The notes under the pieces are model-generated. The model had not been told where the DNA came from, did no database searches, and was given only the letters and a program-made list of their open reading frames with translations. This document shows positions 34,386 through 44,719 of a stretch of 64,000 bases of DNA, in pieces. A program made the translations under genes and the position numbers. The stretch's first letter is position 1. Every line of letters starts with the position of its first letter. The DNA is from Glebionis coronaria (lineage: Eukaryota > Streptophyta > Magnoliopsida > Asterales > Asteraceae), in assembly GCA_025667525.1 (NCBI GenBank), contig CM046882.1, positions 549,456,630 through 549,520,629 of the forward strand, written 5' to 3'.

Positions 34386-36544
34386 AGCAATGCTCTATGA
34401 ACATTGAACAATTTAGAGCGATTCATAACCACCGGATCATTTGTTTCATTCGGCCTATGTACAACACTCAACTCGTGTGTCCTATTGGGAATGATACTCA
34501 TTTACAAACGTCTTACAGCAGCAACTATACTTTCTGTTAGATAGTATTACTTTCAAAACATGCAAATAACATTGTACCCAAACTTGAATGTCATATAGAT
34601 CGACTAATATTCTTATCAAACCAACGTTAAGATTTTTTTTTACCTAATCTGTAAAGTGATGACTACTGTATGCTACAAGTCAGGTAAAATTGTAACATCG
34701 TATTTCTCCATGTGTGATTTGAACTTGCAGGAAAGGATTTCTCGGTTCAACTATAATAACTAGTGTTGCAGGACTATTGAGTGCTTTCGCACCAAATTAC
34801 ATATCATTGTTAATTCTTCGTTGCATAGTCGGTTTTAGTTTAGGGTGTGGACATGTGTTTATATCATGGTTTCTAGAGTTTGTTCCCATTCCAAACAGAG
34901 GGGCTTGGATGGTTGTTTTCTCGACCTTTTGGACAGTTGGAACAATTATGGAAGCCTCACTAGCGTGGGTAAATGACAGGACCTGTATACAAGTTAATTA
35001 ACGTTTTTATTTTTAGTTGTGAGTTCTTCTTCCTTATCTAACGGATTTCCATATCTCATATTTGTTTCAGTGGATCATGCCTACCCATGGTTGGAGGTTG
35101 TTACTAGGACTATCCGCTATTCCATCTCTTGTAGCGCTACTGTTTTATGGTCTGGTGCCAGAGTCTCCAAGATACCTTTGTACACAAGGAAGATTAACCG
35201 AGGCACAATATATTCTTGCCAATGGAGCTACACTTAACTATAAAGATCTCCCAAAGGGTCTGCTTGTACCTGATCACATAAACGAGTCACCCGATGAAGG
35301 TCAATCATCAGAAAATACCACCTCACTCTCATCACAAAAAATGAATCCAACAATTGCCAAAAAAAAAAGTTGTCCATAGTTATGCTTTTATCACCAAATT
35401 TGACCAGAACAACCCTTCTCTTATGGTTCTTGTACTTTTGCAACACGCTTTCGTATTACGGCATTATATTGTTGACTTCGCAACTAAGCATCAGGCAAAG
35501 TAGGTGTGCCCCAACCACTTTACAGTCAAATAATATCAAGGATCCTAGCCTCTATGTAAACGTATTCATCACCAGCTTGGCAGGTACTTCATATTCAAAA
35601 AAGAAAATCGATTAGTTTGTTTTCTTGTAAAATATCTTACCGAAGTATAAATACATCATGTGGGTATATTTCACAGAGCTTCCCGGGCTTGCTTTAGCAG
35701 CTTTTATATTGGATAGAGTAGGGCGCAAAACTTCCATGGAGATCATGTTAGTTGCAGGATTTGTTCTGTTACTGCCATTAGTTGTCCATCAGAATGCGAT
35801 TATGACCACAGGCTTTCTATTTGGAGCTCGTATGTTCATGTCAGCAAGCTTCATTGTTGCCTGTATCTATGCCCCAGAGGTATGTCCTTCTTTACAATAC
35901 CCATAAAATTTGAAATTTTACATAGCTATGGTTTACATACTTACATTTTTTTTAGAACGGCGAGTTAGTATGGTTACTAAGTTACATGGTTTACATACTT
36001 ACATGCATGCTCATTGTTATCATTGGTTCCACAACATTTCAGGTGTATCCAACGAACTTACGAGCAACAGGAGTTGGAATAGCTACAGCTATAGGCAGAA
36101 TTGGAGGGATGGTATGCCCTTTGATAGCAGTTGGAATGGGTAGTAATTGCCACCAAACACTTCCGGTAGTTCTGTTTGAGGTTACCATACTTCTATCAGG
36201 TCTAGCTGTTATGCTGCTACCGTTTGAGACAAATGGGAAGGAATTAGCAGACACTTTAGACCTACCCGCTCAACATGTTCAAGTAGGACGAATGCCCGTC
36301 GTTATAGCAGACGGCGGATGCACCCTATGAATTTCAGTATCGATATTTAAAGTAGTTTTACTATTATATGTTGGGCAGTGTCTGTCGTTATCGGGTAGTT
36401 CTCCTAATATAGAATAGCATTTATCTAATTAGGATATGTTTAATGTAATCCGGATATGTTTAATGTAATCCGGGTTATATTCTAACGTGCATAGGTTATT
36501 TGGTAATTTGCACAACTATTTTGTAATATAATTTTTAAAAAGTA

Positions 36545-36686
36545 CTACCTCATTCCCGTAATAATACATGCAAGTGAGGTTATATGATAAACTTAATCTA
36601 CATTTCTTATTTATTTTTGAAATTAGCCTATTAATTTGAAACGTTTGAAAATAGTATAATGGATTATAATTTTGGTACGGAGAGAG
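36545..36686. mobile_element. Stowaway-like MITE
   Basis: The ends CTACCTCATTCCCG and GGTACGGAGAGAG are inverted and resemble the CTCCCTCCGTCCC Stowaway terminus. TA dinucleotides flank both sides (36543-36544, 36687-36688). It lies just downstream of copy B. Confidence 0.6.
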
Positions 36687-36779
36687 TATTAAAGCATGTT
36701 TTTTAACCAAACTTTCTACTTCCGCTTCTGACTCATACCTTGTTAAACTCGAGCTCGAGCTCAGCTGGCTATTTTTTTT

Positions 36780-37206
36780 TTCTAGAAATTAGACCATAGT
36801 TTCATTTTCGGACTATTTTATGAATATTCTTTTTATTACATAATTTTATTTCATGGATCCCACGTGAACTAGTCATTATTCTTTTATAAGACCAACTTTT
36901 TCGATCCTACAAAATTTGATTCAATAATTCATTAACTTAATTATAATATTTCAGTCTAGCTAGTTTAGTATCAACAAAACCATGCTTTGATAATTGATTC
37001 TACTAAGAGAAATAGAGAATTCTCATAAGTTTTCAGCTTGAACGTCAATCATCGTCTTTCACATATTGTCTTTAAAGCACGAATTACATCGTTTAGCGTC
37101 GTTGGTTATCAAAGCTTTTGGAAGAGGATAACAGGTTTTCGGACTCTAACGAAGTGGTAATCAGCACTTAATTTGCATGTTTTGAAGCTTGCATTAGTAT
37201 GTTGAT
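36780..37206 (+). promoter_or_regulatory. Duplicated upstream region of copy C, cut by the TRIM-like element
   Basis: Homologous to the upstream regions of copies A and D. It ends at gtatgttgat where the element at 37207 begins. The matching leader continues at 38729, so this was one continuous upstream region before insertion. Confidence 0.65.
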
Positions 37207-37564
37207 TGTTGGACGTAATGTCTTCTATGCCAAAAGGTTCCAGGCCCAAAACATATTTTATTTAGGCCTGACAAAGCCCATAGCCAAACCCTAGAATAGG
37301 TCAACAGTTATATACGGTTATAACTGTAATATGTCGATTACTTTTGTAGAACCGGTACAATCACACCGATTCATGTAGTATAAATAGGGCAAAGTTCTGT
37401 AATCGAACCAACCCACTTGATTCAATATATCAGAAAGTTATTAGGGTTCATATCCCTTTGTTCTTTATTTTCTTATTCTATGATGATATGATGTTTGCTG
37501 AAAATCATGATGCTTGTTTGGTTGAATCGATCCTGGAGATATGACGAAGAAGACCTGTGCAACA
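37207..37564 (+). repeat. 5' LTR of the TRIM-like element
   Basis: Starts TGTTGGACGTAATG, ends GTGCAACA. The TATA box TATAAATA lies about 180 bp from the right end. Confidence 0.9.
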
Positions 37565-37660
37565 TTGGTATCAGAGCGCCAAGGAACCAAGCAACACCAC
37601 ATCATGATTGAGTCACAAGAAGAATAGAACGAATGAATGAAAGAAGAAAGAAAGGAAAGA

Positions 37661-37890
37661 AACGATTCGGGGAATCGTTCCAAAAGAAAAGAGGAAGAAC
37701 AACAATTCTGGGAATTGTTTTTCAGAAAAGAGAGACAGATAATTGATTCAGGGAATCAAATACACCAACGATTCAGGGAATCGTTCCAAAAATAGAAAGC
37801 AACGATTCGGGGAATTGTTCAAAAAAGGGAAGAACAACAATTCTAGGAATTGTTTCAAAGAAAGAAAGACCAACGATTCAGGGAATCGTT
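37661..37890 (+). repeat. Array of seven hairpin units with covarying arms
   Basis: Units at 37661, 37701, 37743, 37767, 37801, 37836 and 37872 each consist of two 7-8-base complementary arms around a three-base centre. Variants: AACGATTC/GAATCGTT (three times), AACAATTC/GAATTGTT (twice), TTGATTC/GAATCAA (once), and AACGATTC/GAATTGTT (once, a G-U pair). Arms change together, so pairing is kept. Confidence 0.85.
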
Positions 37891-37917
37891 CGTGAAAACA
37901 GGGAGGAAGACATGCGT

Positions 37918-38275
37918 AAGGCGGGACTGAATATCAACAGCGAACTAGTTAGGATTAATAGCGGGATGCAGGTTTGATTGTCGGAAACAAAGAAGCAGGA
38001 TTGATTGTTATTAGCAGAAGGCGGGATTAAAAATCATTGGCAGGACGAGTTTGACTTTCAACAGCAAGGCAGGCTTAATCAAGAACTAGAGGGAACGTTG
38101 TTGTGGAAGATAAATACTAGAGGAACATAAAGCATGAGATCAACAGCGGGGAGAAGCGGGTTTGATTGTCAATAGCGGTGAAGCGGACATAGTTGTCATT
38201 AGCAGGAAGCATACGTGACAATTATTTGCTAGGCGGATTTGACTCTCGACAGCGAGGCGGGTTTGATCACATACC
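37918..38275 (+). repeat. Degenerate direct repeats in the TRIM-like interior
   Basis: Roughly ten copies of a 21-25-bp unit near GCGGGTTTGATTGTCAATAG occur, for example at 37961, 38020, 38156, 38182 and 38232. They are spaced irregularly and diverged. Role unknown. Confidence 0.6.
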
Positions 38276-38370
38276 CAGAAATCAGCAGTACGCGGGGATT
38301 GCAGAAATCAGAAACCGCAGGGAGTGCAAGGAGAAAAGAAGTTTTTGGCATCTCGACATTAGGGGGGAAC

Positions 38371-38728
38371 TGTTGGACGTAATGTCTTCTATGCCAAAAG
38401 GTTCCAGGCCCAAAACATATTTTATTTAGGCCTGACAAAGCCCATAGCCAAACCCTAGAATAGGTCAACAGTTATATACGGTTATAACTGTAATATGTCG
38501 ATTACTTTTGTAGAACCGGTACAATCACACCGATTCATGTAGTATAAATAGGGCAAAGTTCTGTAATCGAACCAACCCACTTGATTCAATATATCAGAAA
38601 GTTATTAGGGTTCATATCCCTTTGTTCTTTATTTTCTTATTCTATGATGATATGATGTTTGCTGAAAATCATGATGCTTGTTTGGTTGATTCGATCCTGG
38701 AGATATGACGAAGAAGACCTGTGCAACA
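38371..38728 (+). repeat. 3' LTR of the TRIM-like element
   Basis: Its TATA box (TATAAATA, 38543-38550) lies about 220 bp upstream of the ATG of copy C, so this LTR could serve as that remnant's promoter. Confidence 0.9.
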
Positions 38729-38768
38729 TTGATATATATATTTGTAACTTTTGTCTCTTGATGGTTAG

Positions 38769-39442
38769 ATGGGTGATCAAGGATATACGTATACATGGGA
38801 TGAAGCGCTTTCGACAATTGGGTTTGGGAAGTTCCAAGTTGGAGTTCTTGCGTATGCTGGACTTGGTTAGGTTTCAGAAGCAATGGATTTGATGCTTTTG
38901 TCGTTTGTCGGACCAGCTATACAACCCGAGGGGGGGCTTTCTTCAGCTGAAGAGAGTTATATATCAACTGTGGCGTTTTTCGGTATGTTGGTTGCAGTAT
39001 ACTTGTGGGGCGTTGTGTCGGATTCTTATGGAAGAAAGTAAGTTCCTTTATTACCATTTACCAGCATACATATTTTGCTCTTCCAGTTTTAGTTACTGAG
39101 TTTTTAGCGACATGTTTGCAATAAGTTGATCGCTTGCATAGATAAACGCCCCTGTTATTATTAAACCTCTTCGTAATCATGGTCCCTTTTCTTTGGCGTA
39201 TCAGGAAGGGACTTCTAGGTTCAGCTATAATATCCACTGTGGCAGGGCTATTGAGTGCTTTCGCACCAAATTATACATCATTATTGGTTCTTCGTTGCAT
39301 TGACGGTGTGGGTCTAGGGGGTGGGCATGTAAGTTCGTCATGGTTTCTAGAATTCATCCCCATTTCTAACAGAGGCTTATGGATGGTTGTTTTTTCAACT
39401 TTATGGACAGTCGGAACAATAATGGAGGCTTCACTTGCTTGG
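38769..39442 (+). pseudogene. OCT7: Organic cation/carnitine transporter 7-like (copy C), truncated
   Basis: Only exon 1 (38769-39037) and exon 2 (39205-39442) remain. Similarity to the other copies stops in intron 2 near 39462, and exons 3-5 are absent. Exon 1 carries TAG at 38868-38870 where the others have TGG (codon 34), plus Trp-to-Gly in QPEGG. Exon 2 has Val-to-Asp (CIDGVGLGGG). The GT/AG borders of intron 1 are intact. The N-terminal part resembles copy A more than D. The product would stop after 33 residues, so this is a non-functional relic. Confidence 0.88.
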
Positions 39443-39462
39443 GTATGTCAAAAACGCCTACA

Positions 39463-40132
39463 AGCATATGTGACCATCATCATTTGAAATTGTTGGTTAT
39501 ATTTCACAAGATTGTTTCATTTGTTACTTCTATGCTTTGCAACTTCTATGGACAGATTCTATAGTTGAGGGTTGAATTTATCTTTTTTTATTGCTACAAG
39601 TTTTGGTTCTCGAGAAAAGGAGGGTATCCCGGTAGAGTTGATTCATATACTGGATGCTTGCATTGAGATTCCTCAGCTGGGAGTCGTAAGATCACTCAAT
39701 GTTCATGGCAGTGGTGCAATCGCTCTATGGGTACATACTCGGCAACAAATCATGAAAAGAAAAACCTTCAATTTTGTTAAACAACTAGTTTTTGTCTTTT
39801 TGATGCAGTGAAAGTAAAGGTCAGAATGATTTAAAGCCTCTTTCTGGACTTGGTCTGTACTGAATGAACAATCTGATTAAATGAAAATTTACCATTCAAA
39901 CCTATTGTATGAAAATTTGCTATCTACCTATACTTTTGTACCGACGTCATCACTTTGGTGAGAAATACTTTCACCGTATTCTTCTTTGTAGTCTGTGTGT
40001 TGGCGTTGCTGAACTTGAACGTGGATATCAATTCAAAGCAACCTTGATGCTTTTTCACATGTTGCTTTTCTTGACTTGGAATTATCTACCAAATAAATCA
40101 AATTAAACCGTTATGACATTTTGCTTAAAATC
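39463..40132. other. Unrecognised sequence after copy C
   Basis: A plus-strand frame at 39572-39811 includes a protein-like stretch ([20 protein letters not shown]), followed by a possible 3' splice site (ttgatgcag, 39808). It could be an exon of a captured or broken gene. No family is recognised. Confidence 0.3.
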
Positions 40133-40570
40133 TCAATTTTCATGATCATGGTTTTGACTTTTGATTGTTGGATATCTGTGTTTGCAAATTAACTTTAATA
40201 TTGGTTTGTAAAAGTAGTGGTGGTTCCACTGGTTGCTCACCTGAGGTGAAGATGGCTGTTTATCTGTTGTTGAAACTACCAAAGACTCGCTTCGATGAGA
40301 AGATGAAGACGCACATGTAGATTTTGCAAGGTCTCTTAAGCGACTTGAGTAGCTAAGAAGCTCGGCTCTTCTATTGTACCATCCACCCTTCTTTGACTTT
40401 TCGATATGCCTATTAATTGATGGACGACATCTCTTTATCGGCTTTTCCACATAAACAGTCAAGAACACGGCCTTCCTTGTGAAATATGTTGCCTGCACAT
40501 CCATTTTAGATGCTAAAAGAGAGTACCATATTGCTCGATTATATATTGATGTTTGCAGGCCAAAAACCAA
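40133..40570 (-). other. Unrecognised exon-like frame
   Basis: A 145-codon minus-strand frame whose middle part reads like real protein (KKGGWYNRRAELLSYSSRLR, then Ser-rich). On the minus strand the conserved-looking part is bounded by a possible donor, CTCAG|GTGAGC (left edge about 40241), and a possible acceptor near 40441. It may be one exon of a fragmentary gene. No function can be assigned. Confidence 0.35.
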
Positions 40571-41102
40571 TGCCGCATAAAATCTTTGGATTGACCGTTA
40601 CAGAAACAATTTGATAATCTCCATAGAAGTTATCAATATTAGTGAATTCTATTTTTATTCCAATTCTTTCATAAATTAGTTTCCAATTTTTGAAAGATTA
40701 CAACGTCATACTAGGCAGATAAATCAAGTATTTCTTTAAAAGAAACGTAGAAAGAATATCCATTTCTTTCGCATACAGGGATTAATGGCTCAATAATCAC
40801 AAAGGTTTCCTAAACCGTAAAGATTTGCCACATTTGCGGTCGTGCGGGAAGAAGGAAAAATATCAAATAATGGGTATAAAAATGTATTAATGGTATAAAA
40901 ATATTTTCATTTAATGTTAAAGTTGTGCGGTCTTTGTAATATTAGTTTCTCTATATTATTGGTTGCCAATTTTAAATTGTATTTTTATGTAAGCTCTCGC
41001 GACATATTTAGCAATCACTTTAGCAAGTAGTTCGAACAATCTACTCCGGTTCCTATTATTATTGCCAAACATACCCTAAATATTAAAAAAAAAATTCCAA
41101 TG

Positions 41103-41614
41103 AAAATGGACCATAGTTTCACTTTCGGACTATTTTATGAATATTGTTTTTATTATAATTTTAATTCATGGATCCCACGTCAACCACTCATTATTCTGTC
41201 TAAAAAATATAGTATGGTCATACAATAATATATAACTTAACAAACGCAATTATATACAATGTTAAGTTTCTGTCGTTTATAAAACCAGCTTTTTCATTCT
41301 TACAAAATTTGATTCAATAATTCATCAACTTATAATATTTCAGTCTAGCTAGCTAGTTTATCATCAACAAAACCATGCTTTGATTCTACTAAGAATTCTC
41401 AAAAGTTCTCGCTTGAACATCGATCATCGTCTTTCACATATCGTCTTTAAAGCAGGCCATACATCGTTTAGCGTCGTTGGTTATCAAAGTTTTTGCAAGA
41501 AGATAACAGATTTTCGGATTCTAACGAAGTGTTAATCAGCACTTAATTTGCATGTTTTGAAGTTTCAAATATTGTTTTTGACTATATTTGTAACTTTTGT
41601 GTCTTGATAGTTAG
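41103..41614 (+). promoter_or_regulatory. Duplicated upstream region of copy D
   Basis: Closely matches the region before copy C (gttatcaaag, ggattctaacgaagtg, tcagcacttaatttgcatgt). It therefore shows what the upstream region of copy C looked like before the TRIM-like element arrived. Confidence 0.65.
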
Positions 41615-43609
41615 ATGGCTGATCAAGGATATACATACACATTAGATGAAGCAATTTCTATTATTGGATTTGGAAAGTTCCAACTTATTGTACTTGCATA
41701 TGCTGGACTTGGTTGGGTAGCAGAAGCGATGGAATTGATGCTTTTGTCGTTTGTCGGACCAGCTATACAACCCGAGTGGGGGCTTTCTTCAAGTGAAGAG
41801 AGTTATATATCAACTGTAGCGTTTTTCGGTATGTTGGTTGGAGCATACTTGTGGGGTGTTGTGTCCGATTCGTATGGAAGAAAGTAAGAATTCCTTTACC
41901 AGCATACATATTTTGCTCTTCCAACTTTTAGTAAGAAATATATTATGTTTGATATGATGAGTTATTAAGAACCAAGGGGAACCAAAAATATTTTTTTTTT
42001 TTTGTGGTAAAAAGGAGTAAATTTACTGATTAGTTATACAGTTTTTGGCGACTTGTTTGCAATAAGTTGATACGTGCATAACAATGTAGGATCATGTATA
42101 ACATCAGATAAATGCTCCTGTTATTAAACCTCTTCGTGGTCACTTTTTTGGCGATTCAGGAAAGGACTTCTAGGTGCAGCTATAATATCCACTGTGGCAG
42201 GGCTATTGAGTGCTTTTGCACCAAACTATACATCATTATTGGTTCTTCGTTGCATTGTTGGTGTGGGTCTAGGGGGTGGGCATGTAAGTTCGTCATGGTT
42301 TCTAGAATTCATCCCCATTTCTAACAGAGGCTTATGGATGGTTGTTTTTTCTACTTTCTGGACAGTTGGAACAATAATGGAGGCTTCACTTGCTTGGGTA
42401 TGTCCAAAATGCCTAAGCGTAACTAGGACTTTATATATGTTGTAGCTCAAGAGATTAATCTTAAGTTCTTATCGTTGTCAAAATGATTCTCTTGTAGTGG
42501 ATCATGCCTAGCTACGGTTGGAGGTGGCTACTTGGACTAACTGCAATTCCATATCTTGTCGCGTTATTGTTTTATGGTCTCGTCCCTGAGTCTCCACGGT
42601 ACCTTTGTACACACGGTAGGTTAGCCGAGGCACAATATATTCTGGAAAAAGGAGCTGCACTTAACCAAAAAGAACTTCCGACAGGCCTACTTATCTCTGA
42701 CATGATAAACGAGGTGCCCAAGAATGACCAGTTACTCCCCCTAATATCAAATACAACTTGTGATTCCCAAAGTAAATCTCCGTCTATAATCATGCTTTTA
42801 TCACCTAATCTGATACGAACAACGCTTCTCCTATGGTTGTTGTACTTTTGCAACAATTTTGCATATTATGGCATTATTTTGCTAATTTCACAACTAAGCA
42901 TTGGCCAAAGCGAGTGTGACCCACCCACTTTGCAATCAGGAGATATCAAGGATCCTAGCCTCTATGTAAACGTTTTCATCACTAGCTTGGCAGGTACACA
43001 AGATTCAAGTTTTCTTGCATTTACTACTAATTATATATAATCAAAATTTGATTGGATCGTGGGGGTATCTATTGCAGAACTTCCCGGGCTTGTTATAGCA
43101 GCTTTGACATTGGACAGAATAGGTCGTAAGATGTGCATGGAAATTCTTGTCATTTCAGGATTCCTCCTATTATTGCCGTTGGTTGTCCATCAGAATGATA
43201 TTATGACCACTGCCTTTTTATTTGGAGCACGTATGTTCGTTTCAACAAGCTTCACCGTTGCTTGTATCTACGCCCCAGAGGTATGTCCTTTACCTTTTAT
43301 GTTGCCTTTCACGAAAAGATATCCTTATACTTTTTATATTTTTTTGGGGATATGTTGTAGGTCTATCCGACAAACTTAAGAGCAACAGGAGTTGGAATTA
43401 CAACGGCAGTAGGCAAAATTGGGGGGATGGTATGCCCGTTGATAGCAGTTGGGATGAGTAGTGGTTGCCACCAAACACTTCCAGTAATTTTGTTTGAGGT
43501 TACAATCCTTTTATCAGGACTAAGTGTTATACTGCTTCCATTTGAGACGAAAGGGAAGGAATTAACAGATAACATAGATTGCCATATTCCACATGTATTA
43601 GTACAATAA
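41615..43609 (+). CDS. OCT7: Organic cation/carnitine transporter 7-like (copy D)
   Basis: This is a major facilitator membrane transporter of the OCT7/NIAP type; the actual substrate is unknown. Exons are 41615-41883, 42160-42397, 42498-42993, 43078-43280 and 43361-43609, with GT..AG introns at the same places and phases as copies A and B. The product is 484 residues with no stop or shift. Motifs present are GVVSDSYGRK between TM2 and TM3, GLGGGH, PESPRYL, DRIGRK and PFETKGKEL. It is the only copy with both an intact frame and a consensus TM2-TM3 loop, so it is the best candidate for the functional gene. It differs from A most in the first 30 codons and little after that. Confidence 0.9.
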
Positions 43610-43805
43610 TGTCGTTACATTAGTCTGTGTACATAAAGTTTATTTACATCTAATAATCGATTTGAGTTAGAATTTTACCGACAATATTCTAGCTACTTTC
43701 TTTATCAACTCTGCACAGGTAACTACTAAATACTCTGCATATATATACACAAACATCTTATTGATAACATCTGAACTAGGTATCTTTTGAAGCAAGTTCC
43801 CAAAA

Positions 43806-43973
43806 GGTTTACTCACACACGTGAAGAACCCCAGCAGCAAGCTACTGTGGCGGGTTGTTCCCTTATAAAAAATAAGATTAAGATCGAGTGGATGGCTCAC
43901 ATATCAGATATTATTAAACTGATAAAAACAGATACTACACACGATCTTAGCCAAACGGCGGAGAAAGGTTTAT
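43806..43973 (-). pseudogene. U2 snRNA-like pseudogene
   Basis: Read on the minus strand, the sequence follows U2 small nuclear RNA from its 5' end: CCTTTCTC, TTTGGCTAAGATC, then GTGTAGTATCTG with the branch-point-pairing GTAGTA intact, ATCAGTTTAATA..TCTGATATGTG, an Sm-like TTATTTTTTAT, and AGTAGCTTGCTGCTGGGGT. Changes include extra bases at the 5' end, an ATA insertion and substitutions. The normal 3' stem-loop IV is not seen. No upstream sequence element or TATA box is visible in the DNA before its 5' end. U2 pairs with the intron branch point in the spliceosome; this copy is most likely dead. Confidence 0.75.
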
Positions 43974-44639
43974 TAAGCCAAAAGGATTCGTTAACCGGTT
44001 TAGACATTGCTCCCAAGTTGAAATGATGAAGCTTAAAACTGTTCCATAGGCATCGGAATTGGAGCCTTTACAAGTTCATGTTCTTTCATGTATATGTAGT
44101 AAGATCGTAGAGGTAGTAAACATTTTCAAAAATGTTGAATACATTACAATTTTAGAGCTTTTTGTGAAATAAACAAGAATATCGACATATTTATAAGTCA
44201 CTCCCTTATAAATGTGGTGCTGCAGCCTGCAGGTAGGTACTTGAACTAAAAAAGGTGCAAGAAGTTAATGAGATTAGCAATGAGGTTCATTTATGTAATT
44301 ATGTAGTTTAGTTGACAGTTGACCAGCACTTATGCAGTTGTAGTAGCACACTGGCACGACTAACCATCTTCAATAAAACGACCAAGTTTGGTTTAAACAG
44401 GAGGAATCATTTGGCATAAATTGCGACTTATAAGACCACGCACCTATCAGAAGATTTCACATTTTTGGTAGATATCTTGTGACAGATTTAGCGAGCATGC
44501 CAACATGAGACAAGATATCTTCAAGTGAAGTTTGAGGCTGTCGAAATCATCCTGTAAAAACGGTTCCGTCTTAACGAATCTGTGAGTGTCGAAATTCATG
44601 GTGAAAACTGAAAACAAAAGAGAAGAAAAGAAGAGAAAG
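43974..44639. other. Intergenic DNA between the U2-like copy and tRNA-Ala
   Basis: No frame, repeat end or RNA gene seen. Purine-rich near 44610-44640. Confidence 0.4.
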
Positions 44640-44645
44640 AAAAAA
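44640..44645 (-). terminator. Pol III terminator of tRNA-Ala
   Basis: A run of six T on the minus strand starts one base after the tRNA 3' end. Confidence 0.8.
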
Positions 44646-44646
44646 G

Positions 44647-44719
44647 TGGAGATGCGGGGTATCGATCCCCGTACCTCTCGCATGCTAAGCGAGCGCTCTA
44701 CCATCTGAGCTACATCCCC
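44647..44719 (-). tRNA. tRNA-Ala (anticodon AGC)
   Basis: The 73-nt minus-strand sequence folds as a complete cloverleaf. The acceptor stem is GGGGATG/CATCTCC with discriminator A, and includes the G3-U70 pair that marks alanine tRNAs. Box A reads TAGCTCAGATGG in the D arm. The anticodon stem is CTCGC/GCGAG with loop TTAGCAT. Box B reads GGGGATCGATACCCC in the T arm. There is no intron. CCA is not encoded, as usual for nuclear tRNA genes. A T6 terminator follows. It looks functional. Confidence 0.97.

Larger units (their letters stand above)
33553..36330 (+). pseudogene. OCT7: Organic cation/carnitine transporter 7-like (copy B), frameshifted
   Basis: The five-exon plan is the same as copy A: 33553-33824, 34731-34968, 35071-35583, 35677-35879 and 36043-36330, all with GT..AG introns. 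Intron 1 is long (906 bp) and holds a partial tandem duplication and a MITE. In exon 3 an uninterrupted run of ten A (35359-35368) puts the frame out and a TAG follows within four codons; eight or eleven A would restore it. The rest of exon 3 and exons 4-5 remain well conserved (SDSYGRK, PESPRYL, DRVGRK, PFETNGKEL), with a longer C-terminus than A or D. It is a recent pseudogene, a sequencing error in the homopolymer, or a gene relying on slippage. Copy B is the most diverged of the four. Confidence 0.8.
37207..38728 (+). mobile_element. Non-autonomous LTR element (TRIM-like), very recent insertion
   Basis: Two 358-bp LTRs (37207-37564 and 38371-38728) look identical apart from one base (gttgaatcg/gttgattcg). 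The target duplication TTGAT is perfect (37202-37206, 38729-38733). A primer-binding site TGGTATCAGAGC (37566-37577), matching initiator tRNA-Met, follows the 5' LTR; AGGGGGGAAC (38361-38370) precedes the 3' LTR. The 806-bp interior has no protein frame of note but two repeat domains: seven short hairpins and about ten copies of a GCGGGTTTGATTGTCAATAGC-like unit. It must be moved by enzymes from another element. It lies in the leader of transporter copy C, about 40 bp before its ATG. Confidence 0.93.

Noticed and set aside
37661..37890. CRISPR-like array of palindromic repeats
   Set aside because: The spacers are short, purine-rich and not unique-sequence spacers of constant length. The setting is a plant LTR element and there are no cas genes.
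43787..44026. 79-codon plus-strand frame
   Set aside because: It is antisense to the U2-like sequence and has no other support.
44447..44704. 85-codon minus-strand frame
   Set aside because: It runs through the tRNA-Ala gene and a purine-rich flank. The tRNA explains the sequence.
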